Assembly (NCBI GenBank): GCA_041941305.1
Contig: JBGTQJ010000049.1
Location: forward strand, 4,666 to 68,665
DNA: 64,000 bases
Direction of reading: 5' to 3'
Source: JANSWP01 sp041941305
Lineage (GTDB): Bacteria > Bacteroidota > Bacteroidia > Chitinophagales > Saprospiraceae
Under the pieces are notes generated by a model. That model made no database searches. It saw nothing but the letters and a program-made list of their open reading frames with translations, and had not been told where the DNA came from. A program made the translations under genes and the position numbers. Positions 49,401 to 61,400 of the stretch are shown here, piece after piece. The number at the start of each line of letters is the position of its first letter. Position 1 is the stretch's first letter.

Positions 49401-52400
49401 AATGATAGAATAACTTCCTGGGCAGTCTCCAGCCACAGTAGTTTCTACAAATTCCAGAACTACATCGCTATCGCATGCATCGCTTACGGTTACATTGGTG
49501 GGCACATCAGGGATATTATCACATTCTACTGTTTCATCTGAAGGAACATTCGCGATAGCTGGTGGACCATCATCTCCAACAGCTATTATTTGGCTTTCGG
49601 AAGCGACATTTCCACACTTATCAATAGCTGTCCAGGTTCTGGTAATTGTTTGACCACAATCATTGTCTTCAATGCTTTCTTCAAATGTAACTGAAAGTCC
49701 AGTATCACAATTGTCTGTTGCTGTTACTGTACCAACAGGCGGAATTGTTGGAATTGCATCACAACCCGCAGACACATCATCAGGGACACCTATCAATGTT
49801 GGTGGAGTGGTATCTTCCACAGTCACAATTTGTTGAGCAGACGTACTATTGCCGCAATCATCTGTAGCTGTCCAAATTCTGGTAATAATATAATTGTCTG
49901 GACATGCACCCGGTGTAATAATATCACTAAATAACACGGGAATATCATCATCACAATCGTCCTGAACCGTAGGATTGATAGATGTTGGAATATTATCACA
50001 TTCAACAGTGATATCCTCAGGAATATCCGTCAATACAGGATCTTGAGTATCTTCTGCTGTGATGATTTGAACACCTTCAGCTATTAATCCACAATCATCA
50101 ATTGCCGTCCAGGTTCTGGTTATGATTTGACCGCATGGAGTATCTTCAATTTGCTCGTTAAATGTAATTTCTACATCCGTATCACAATTGTCACTTGCCG
50201 TTATGGTTCCTGGTGCAGGCAAGTCCGGAACTACATTACAATCAACCGTTTCATCTGCAGGAACTCCTACCAATATTGGTTCAGTGGTATCATCTACAAT
50301 AATAGTCTGAGCAGCAGATGTGCTGTTGCCGCAATCGTCTGTTGCTGTCCAAATCCTCTGTAAGGTATATTGACCTGGGCAACTGCCTGGAAGAATGTTT
50401 TCAGAAAAATCTATAGCGATATCCAAATCACAATTATCCGTAACAGTTACATCAGTTGGAATGGCTGGCAAGTCAGAACATTCCGCAGAAATATCCGCAG
50501 GAACATTTGTAATTACTGGAGCTTCGAAATCACCAACTGTAATGGTTTGTGTTTCAACAGATATGTTACCACAATCATCTATTGCAGTCCAGGTTCTTTC
50601 CAGGGTATAACTTCCTTCACAAGCTCCTGGTATTGTATTTTCATTAAAGGTCAATTCAACATCCGTATCACAATTGTCACTGGCAGTCACAACGCCAGGT
50701 CCAGGCAAACCTGGTACTTCGTCACAATTGGCGGCAACAGAGGCTGGCACATTATTGATTATGGGAGCTTCTGTATCACCAACCTCAATCACTTGAACAG
50801 CCTGAGTGGATAAACCACAATCATCCGTCGCTATCCAGGTTCTGGTAATCGTTTGACCACATCCATTCACTTCAATTTGCTCATCAAAGGTGATTTCTAC
50901 GTCCGTATCACAATTGTCCGTTGCAGTGATTACTCCAGGCCCTGGAACATCAGGTACTTCATCACATGATGAATTAACATCTGCTGGAATACCTAATAAT
51001 TCAGGAGCTGTTGTATCGTCTACTATAATAGTTTGAGTAGCCGAAACCTGGTTGCCACAATCATCGGTCGCTGTCCAGATTCTTTGTAGCGTATATTGTC
51101 CCTGACATGCTCCTGGTAGAATATTTTCAGTGAAATTTAAAGTCACATCTGCATCGCAGTTATCGGTTACGGTTACATCAGTTGGAATATCGGGTAGTTC
51201 TGAACATTCAGCAGAAATATCAGCTGGAACACCAGAAATGATGGGCGCTTCAGTATCACTTACTGAGATGGTTTGAGATTCGGTAGTTTCATTACCACAA
51301 TCATCCGTTGCAGTCCAGATTCTAATTAATGTATAATTACCTGAACAAGCTCCAGCTATAGTCTGCTCTTCATATTCTAATTGTACATCTGTATCACAAT
51401 TATCAGTAGCAGTCACAAGGCCAGGTGCAGGAACATCGGGAACCTCATTACAATCTGTAGAAATATCAAGTGGTACTCCAGCAATTACTGGTAATTCTGT
51501 ATCCCCCACATTGATAATCTGCGTGGATTGCGTTGTGAGACCACAATCGTCTGTAGCAGTCCAGGTTCTTGTGATGGTTTGACCACAACCATTGTTTACA
51601 ATTTGCTCATCAAAAATTATTTCGACATCCGTATCGCAATTATCAGTTGCAGTGACAACGCCAGGTGCAGGAACATCGGGAATATTGTCACAAGAAGCAT
51701 CTTGATTTGCTGGAACTCCAACCAATACAGGATCAGTCGTATCGTTTACGATAATGGTTTGAGATTCTGTAGTCACATTGCCGCAATCATCTGTCGCTGT
51801 CCAAACCCTTTGAAGCGTGTATTGCCCCTGGCAAGCACCAGGTAGAATATTTTCGGTGAAATCTAAAGTCACATCCGTATCGCAGTTATCAGTTACAGTG
51901 ACATCGCTTGGAATTGGAGGTAGATCAGAACATTCCGCTGAAATATCGGCAGGGACATTGGTAATTGATGGTGCTTCTGTATCTCCTACGGTAATGATTT
52001 GGGTAGCCTGGGTAGATAAACCACAATCATCAGTTGCTATCCATGTTCGGGTAATGGTTTGACCACAAGCGTCATTTTGGATTTGCTCATCAAATACAAT
52101 TTCGACGTCCGTATCACAATTATCAGTTGCAGTGACTACTCCTGGGGCAGGGACATCAGGTACATCCGTACAGGAAACATTTTCGTCAGCTGGCACCCCC
52201 ACTAATACTGGTTCTGTGGTATCATCCACGATTATAGTTTGGGAAGCTGTGCTTACATTGCCACAATCATCAGTTGCTGTCCAAATTCTTTGTAAAGAGT
52301 ATTGCCCTGTACAAGTTCCAGGTAAAATATTCTCTATAAAATCAAGCGTCACATCCGGGTCACAATTGTCTGAAACAGTTACATCGGATGGAATTGGAGG

Positions 52401-55400
52401 CAAGTCAGCACATTCTGCTGAAATATCTGCCGGAACACCCGTAATTACCGGGTCTTCATTATCGGTTACATTGATAACTTGAGTGGCTACCTCTGTTAGA
52501 CCGCAATCGTCAGTTGCAGTCCAGGTTCTGGTAATCGTTTGACCGCACGGGTTATTAACAATTTGCTCATCAAGTGTAACTTCCACATCGGTATCGCAGT
52601 TATCCGTAGCCGTCACAGAAGCTGGTGAAGGAATGTTATTGCAATCGACATCAGCATCTGTTGGAACCCCTATCAATTCTGGAGTTGTCGTATCATCTAC
52701 AATAATTGTTTGAGATTCAGTTGTCACATTGCCACAATCATCAGTCGCTGTCCAAATTCGTTGCAAGGTGTATTGTCCAGTACATGCGCCGGGCAATGTA
52801 TTTTCTGAAAAATCCAAAGTCACATCTGTATCACAATTATCCGTAACTGTAACATTTGAAGGGATGGGTGGCAATTCAGAACATTCTGCCGAAATATCCG
52901 CTGGAACACCCGTAATAACTGGCGCTTCATCATCTACTACATTCAAAATTTGAGATTCTGTAACTGTATTGCCACAGATATCAGTAGCAGACCATGTTCT
53001 CGTGATGGTTTGACCACAAGCATTATTGACAACTTGCTCATCAAAAACAACAATTAAGTCTGTATCACAATTATCCGTAGCCACAACATCTGATGGAACT
53101 ACAGGAATATTATCACAGGGCACATTAGCATCTACCGGCACACCAGCCAATACTGGTTCGGTTGTATCCTGAACTGTTACGATTTGCTGAGCTGAAGTAG
53201 AATTGCCACAATCATCTGTTGCAGTCCAGGTCCTTGTAATAATGTAATTGTCATCACAGCTTCCAGGAGTAATAATATCGCTAAACAAGACTGAAATGTC
53301 ATCGTCACAATCATCACTAACTGTTGGATTAATGGATGTTGGAATATCATCGCATTCAACAGTGATGTCTGCAGGAATATCATTCAAAACAGGTGCTTGT
53401 GTATCACCAACAGTAATCGTTTGTGTTTCGACTGTTTGATTTCCGCAATCATCTGTTGCCGTCCAGGTTCTGGTAATGATTTCTCCACAAGGAGTATCTG
53501 TGGTTTGCTCTTCAAAAATTAATTCTACATCTGTGTCACAATTATCAGTTGCAGTCACTACACCTGGGGCAGGTACATCAGGCACTTCATTACAGGAAAC
53601 AGTTTCGTCTGCAGGTACTCCTGCAATAATTGGAGCAGTTGTATCATCCACAATAATTCTTTGAGATTCAGAAGTTTCATTACCACAATCATCTGTTGCA
53701 GTCCAAAATCGCTCAATCGTGTACCTTCCTGGACAATCATCGGGAAGGATGTTTTCAGTAACAACGATTGTTACATCTGTATCGCAATTATCACTTGCAG
53801 AAACAGCAGGATCTGGATCTGGAATGTCGTCGCATTCGGCGGAAATATCTGCGGGGACATTTGCCAATACCGGGTCTTCATTATCCACTACAGAAATAAC
53901 TTGGGTAGCTTGTGTCTGTAATCCGCAATTGTCTGTAGCAGTCCAGGTTCTGGTAATCGTTTGACCACATGCATTATCGACAATCTGCTCGTCAAAAATG
54001 ATTTCAACGTTGGTATCACAATTATCAGTGGCCGTTACAGTAGCAGCCGCAGGAATATTATCGCAATCTGCATTGGTATCTGCTGGTACACCTACCAACA
54101 CTGGCTCAGTCGTATCATCAACAATAATTCTTTGAGAGGCTGTGGTTTGGTTGCCACAATCATCTGTGGCAGTCCAGAATCGCTCAAGCGTGTAGCGGTC
54201 CGGGCAATCATCTGGTAGGATATTTTCAGTCACCACAATTTCTACATCTGTATCGCAATTATCTGTTGCAGCTACTGATGGATCGGGATCCGGAATATCA
54301 TCACATTCAGCTGAAATATCTGCTGGAATGCCTGTTAAGACTGGTGCCTCAGTATCTACGACATTAATGACTTGGGTTGCCTGGGTCTGTAAACCACAGT
54401 TGTCTGTTGCAATCCAGGTTCGGGTAATGATTTGACCACAGGTATTGGTTTGAATGTCTTCATCAAAATCAATAGAGACATTGGTGTCGCAATTATCCGT
54501 TGCTGTCACTGTAGCAGGAGCTGGAATATTATCACAATCTGCATCTGTATCTGCTGGGACACCTACCAAAACAGGCTCTGTGGTATCATCAACAATAATT
54601 GTTTGAGAAGCAGAGGAAGTATTTCCGCATTCATCCGTAGCTGTCCAAATTCTCTGAAGGGTATATTGGTCAGGACATGCCCCAGGTAGTGTATTTTCTG
54701 TGAAAGTGATTTGAGGGTCACTATCGCAGTTATCGGTTGCTGTCACGTCTGTTGGCACAACAGGAATATTGGAACATTCAGCTGAAATATCCGCTGGAAT
54801 TCCCGATAAGACTGGAGGCTGACTATCGCCTACTGTAATGACCTGAGTAGCAGTACTTACATTGCCACAGGCATCAGTTGCAGTCCAGGTTCTGGTAATA
54901 ATGACATCGTCATCGCAAATTCCGGGGGCAGTTGTCTCTTCAAAGGTCAAGGTCGGATCGGGATCGCAATTATCCGTAGCCACTACATCTGTTGGCAATG
55001 GTGGATTTGGTATTGCATCACAATCTGCATTGGTATTGGCAGGCACCCCAGTAATCACCGGAGCCTCCGTATCAGAAACGCTAACCTCCTGTTGATGAAC
55101 AATGGAATTGCCACAATCATCCGTTGCAATCCAGGTTCTGGTGATAATAAAAGTATTGACGCAAACACCTGGAGCGGTGCTTTCACTATACAAAATATCT
55201 ACATCGTTGTCGCAATTATCCGTTGCCGTGACGTCAGTTGGTGGATCTGGAACTGCATCACAATCTACTGTTATGTCATTTGGTGCATTGACAAACTGTG
55301 GCATTTCAGGATCGTGCACAATGATTCTTTGGCTGGCAGTACTGCTGTTGCCACAGTCATCTGTTGCCGTCCAAACTCTTTCTATCGTGTATTCCTGTGG

Positions 55401-58400
55401 GCAGCCACCTGGAATTTGATTATCTACAACCGTCAGGGTCACATCTGTATCACAATTATCTGATACAATAGGTTCCGCAGTTGGTAATGCTTGATCACAT
55501 TCAATACTAATATCAGCTGGTACATTCGACAATACTGGATTAGTAGAATCTTCTATTGTAATTAATTGACTGCCAGTAGTCACATTGCCACAATCATCCG
55601 TTGCTGTCCACAAACGCGCTATGACGCGTTCTTGAGGACAACTTCCAGGTAACTCATTCTCCACCATGTCTAAGGTCACATCCGTATCGCAATTGTCTGA
55701 AGCTGTTGGCGCATCATTTGGTAAAATACCGTCACATTCCAGCGTAATATCAGCTGGTAGGTTTGCCAAAACTGGGTTCTCATTATCTTCAATAGTGATT
55801 ACTTGAACTGCTTCGAATTCATTACCACAATCATCTGTTGCCGTCCAGGTTTTCGTTACAATGCTTTCTGCTGGACAAGCCCCAGGAGTGTTTTGAATAT
55901 CCAAGGTCATGGTTACAACCCCGCAATTATCACTTGCCGTAGGTTGATCTGTTGGCAATGAATCTTCACAATTGATCGTGACATCAGCTGGGATATTGGT
56001 AAATTCTGGAACTGAATTATCGAATACAAAAATATTTTGAGTTTGGGTAACAGCATTTCCACAATTATCTGTTGCTGTCCAGGCACGAACTAAAGTATAA
56101 TCTTGTGGACAAGGACCTGCATTGGTGGTTTCTACAAAATTAATTTGTACATCTGAATCACAATTATCATTTGCTGTTGGACTGGCGGGAGCAGGAATTT
56201 CATCACACTCTACACTTAAATCAGAAGGAACACCAACTAATACAGGATCAGTGTTGTCCTCAACCCTGATCACTTGAGACTCAGAAATCTGATTGCCACA
56301 ATCATCTTCTACCGTCCAGGTTCGAGTCAATGTATAAGAATCATCACATGCACCATCAGTTCTAACCTCCTGGTAATCAATTGTCAAAGAAGTGGTACAA
56401 TTATCACTGGCAGTAGGTGAAGCTGGTGCAGGCACATTTTCACATTCAACGGTAATATCACCAGGAATACCTGTCAACTCTGGCAGAGAGTTATCAAACA
56501 CAAAAACGTTCTGTGTTCCAATGCTCTGATTGCCACAATTATCAGTCGCTGTCCATGTTCTGACTAAGGTGTAGTCATTTGGACAAGAACCAGATACTGT
56601 TGTTTCAACAAATGTGATTTCAACGTCAGCATCACAATTATCAGTAGCTGATGGACTGGCGGGAGCAGGAATTTCATCACACTCCACACTTAAATCAGAA
56701 GGAATACCTGCCAAAACAGGATCAATATTGTCTTCTACGGTAATAATTTGAGATTCAGAAACCTGATTGCCACAATCGTCTTCTGCGGTCCAGGTTCTGG
56801 TCAATATATAAGTATCCTCACATATACCATCAATTCTAACTTCCTGATAATCTATTGTCAATGCCGTTGAGCAGTTGTCAGAAACCGTAGGATTCGCAAC
56901 TGCAGGAATATTATCGCATTCGACAGTAACATCTGAAGGTACGCCTGTCAATTCTGGAATTGTATTGTCAAAAATAAAGATGTTTTGGGTACCTGTGCTT
57001 TGGTTACCACAATCATCAGTGGCGATCCAGGTTCTGACAATAGTATAATCATTCGGACAAGGTCCTGCCAACGTCGTTTCTATAAAGCTAATCGCAACAT
57101 CTGCATCACAATTATCCGTAGCAGTTGGACTGGCCGGAGCGGGGATTTCATCACATTCAATGCTCAAATCAGAAGGAATACCTGCCAATACGGGGTCAGT
57201 TACATCCTCTACTGTAATCGTTTGAGTTTGAATGTCTGTATTTCCACAGTTGTCTGTTGCGGTCCAGGTTCGTGTCAAAACATAACTACCAGGACATGTT
57301 CCTACAGTCGTAGTTTCATTGAAAGATATTTGGACATCAGTATCGCAATTGTCAGTTGCTGTAGGACTGGCGGGAGCAGGTACTACATCACATTCAACTG
57401 TTTCGTTTGCCGGAACACCAGCCAAAACAGGGTCAGTATTGTCTTCAACAGTGACAATTTGGGTTTCAGATATGCTATTTCCACAATCATCGGTGGCAGT
57501 CCAGGTTCTGGTCAAAATATAGGAATCTGTACAGGCACCATCTGTTCTTACTTCCTGGTAATCAATCGTAATATCACTATCGCAATTATCCGTTACTGTT
57601 GGTGCAGCTGGTGTTGGTAAATTATCGCATTCGACGGTTACATCAGAAGGAATGCCCACAAATACTGGTACAGAATTATCAAAAACAAAGATGTTTTGAG
57701 AAGCAGTAGTACTATTTCCGCAATTGTCAGTAGCTGTCCAGGTACGAACCAAAACATAATCGTTTGGACATGCACCTGAAATGGTGGTTTCAGCTAGAGT
57801 AATTGCCAAATCGCCATCACAATTATCTGTTGCAGTTGGTGTACTTGCAACTGGAATGTCATCGCATTCAGCAGAAATATCGCCTGGAACAGAAGTGAAA
57901 ACGGGATCAGTAGAATCCTGAACTGTAATGACTTGAGATTCGGAAATTTGATTCCCACAATCGTCTTCTACTGTCCAGGTTCTCGTTAGGGTATAAGAGT
58001 CATCACAAATGCCATCTGTTCTCACCTCCTGATAATCAACAGTCAGGGAGCTTGTGCAATTATCGGTTGCTGTAACAGTCGGTGGTGAAGGCACTGCATC
58101 ACATTCAACCGTTTCATCAGCGGGAACTCCTACCAATTCCGGTAAAGAGTTATCAAATACAAAAATGTTTTGGGTTGCTGTAGTTTGATTGCCACAATTA
58201 TCAGTTGCAGTCCAAGTCCGAACCAAAGTGTAATCGTTTGCACATGGACCTGCAAGGGTAGATTCTGTCAAAGTAATGACTACATCACTGTCACAATTAT
58301 CGTTCGCCGTAGGTGTACCAGGTGCAGGAATTTCATCACATTCTACAGAAATATCGCCTGGAACAAAAGTGAATACAGGATCCGTATTATCTTCAACTGT

Positions 58401-61400
58401 GATAACCTGAGATTCAGAGACTTGATTACCACAATCATCTTCTACAGTCCATGTTCTAGTCAGTGTGTAGGAATCATCACATACCCCATTTGTTCTTACT
58501 TCCTGATAATCAATTGTAAGCGAAGTTGTACAATTATCATTTACAGTTGGGGATGCAGGACTTGGTACAGCATCACATTCAACTGTCACATCCGCCGGTA
58601 CTCCTGATAATTCTGGGATGGAATTATCAAATACAAAAATATTCTGAGTTTCTGTGCTTTGATTGCCACAATTATCCGTTGCCGTCCATGTTCTAATCAG
58701 GGTGTAATCATTTGGACAAGCTCCAGGAGTGGTCGTTTCAACCAAGGTTAGTTGGACATCTGTATCGCAATTATCGCTTGCTGTTGGATTGGCAGCAGCA
58801 GGGATTTCATCACATTCTGCACTTAAATCAGAAGGTACTCCAGTAATTGCCGGTGGAGTATTGTCACCTACTGTAATTGTTTGTGTATAGCTAGTAGAAT
58901 TTCCACAATTGTCAGTTGCAATCCAGGTTCTGGTAACTGTAAAATTATCATCACAACCATCATCTGTCTGAGTTTCAGAGAAGCTAACCGTTACATCTGT
59001 ATCACAATTATCACTTGCTGTCAAGGTGGGAGCTGGAGGCACTACATCGCATTCAACATCCAATGTAGCGGACGGTGTACTGTCAAATACAGGTGCAGAA
59101 GTATCCTGAACAGTAATAATTTGAGATTCAGAAACTGTATTTCCACAATCATCTTCTACTGTCCATGTTCTGGTCAAAATATAAGAATCTTCACAAGGCC
59201 CATCTGTTCTAACTTCCTGATACTGAACAGTTAGGTCAGTATCACAATTGTCGGATGCTGTAACTGTTGCTGGAGCAGGAACCGCATCACATTCAACCGT
59301 TTCATTATCAGGTACACCCGAAAGAACTGGTGCGGAATTATCAAACACAAATATGTTTTGGGTATGGGTCGTTTGCATACCACAATCATCCGTTGCCGTC
59401 CAGGTTCTGGTAATGGTATAATCACCGGCACAGGAACCAGGTATAGTGATTTCCACAAAATCCAAATCTACATCACTATCACAAACATCACTGGCCGTTA
59501 CATTGGCAGGAGCAGGTACTGCATCACATTCAATCGATAAATCAGCTGGCGTGTTTGCCAAAAGAGGTGGTTGTTGATCTACAATTAAAAATCTTGCAGT
59601 CGTTTGGTCTGCATTGCCACAATCATCTGTTGCCGTAAATATGACTGTAATGAATGCAGTGGTATCATTGTCACATGGAATTGGGGTCACGCCCAAATTA
59701 TTATAATCATTGGTCCAGACAATGTCTCCACAATCATCAGTAGCAGTTGCACCTCCATTATTTGCCAACCAAATATTCAAATCAGTCAAATTACCTAAAC
59801 CATCACATTCCACTACAGTATCCTGAGCAAATGCAGTGATTTGTGGAGCTGTATTATCCAAAATAAAAATATTCGCTTGCGCGGTTGTTGCATTTCCACA
59901 ATCATCTGTCGCAGTGAAAGTAACCGTCGCAAAACCACTTGCACCACAATCATCTGATACATTGCTGTAATCATTCGTCCAGGTAACTGAAGAACATTCA
60001 TCTGTTACCACTGCCCCACCCTGACTGGCAAGCCAATTATTGATATCAACGGTATTGCCTGTACCATCACATTCCACGGTAAGATCACTTGGGCTAGTCG
60101 TGATTTGAGGATCATTATTATCTTCTACGGCTAGCGTTGCTGTTGTTGTTTCGGCATTGCCACAATCATCTGTCGCAGTAAAAGTTACGACCACCGTCCC
60201 GGTTTCTCCACAATCATCACTAAGGTTATTGGTATAATCATGACTCCAGATAAGGTTGCCACATACATCAGTTGCCACTGCATTGCCATTTGCATCTAAC
60301 CAATTTTGAATCGTCGCTGCTTGACTTGCAGCATCACATGGGATAGTTAAATCACCTGCATTAGTCGTAATTGTTGGTGCCTGGCTGTCAAAAATGATGA
60401 TTTGAGCAGAAGCTGTGGTTGTATTGCCGCATTCATCCGAAGCCGTGAAAGTAACTATTGCACTTCCGGTAGCGCCACAATCATCAGATAAGCCAGTGTA
60501 ATTATTGGTCCAGGTTATGGTAGAACAATCGTCTGTTGCAGTAGCTCCACCCTGAGCAGCTAACCAATTATTAATGTCGGATGTATTGCCAGCTCCATCA
60601 CACTCTACAGAAAGATCTGATGGAGAAAGGGTAATTACTGGATCTGTGTTATCTTCTACAGTCAATGTTGCGGTGGTTGTTTCAGCATTGCCACAATCAT
60701 CCGTTGCAGTAAAAGTGACTACTACAGTTCCGGTTTCTCCACAATCATCACTTAGGTTATTGGAATAATCGTGACTCCAGGTAAGATTTCCACACACCTC
60801 AGTTGCCACCGCATTGCCATTTGCATTTAACCAGTTTTGAATGGTGGTAGCTTGATTTGCAGCATCACAAGGAATGGTCAAATTGCCAGCATTTGTGGTG
60901 ATCGTTGGAGCTGTGCTATCGAAAATGATGATTTGTGCGGAAGCAGTTGTGGCATTTCCGCAATCATCCGTTGCAGTGAAAGTTACGGTCGCACTTCCGG
61001 TAGCCCCACAATCATCAGACAGACCAGAATAATTGTTGGTCCAGGTGATATTAGAACACTCATCCGTTGCTGTTGCACCACCTTGAGCTGCCAACCAGTT
61101 ATTAATATCTGTTGTATTTCCGGAGCCATCACATTCTACTGAAAGATCAGATGGAGAAAGAGTGATTACAGGATCAGTATTATCTTCTACAGATAGGTTT
61201 GCTGTTGTAGTTGCTGCATTACCACATTCATCAGTTGCAGTGAAAGTCACGACAACAGTTCCAGTTTCTCCACAATCGTCACTGAGATTATTCGAATAAT
61301 CATTGGTCCATGAAACATTTCCGCATAAATCAGATGCAATTGCGCCTCCATTGTTATTGAGCCAATTATTTATGGTCGTTGCTTGGTTTGCTGCATCGCA

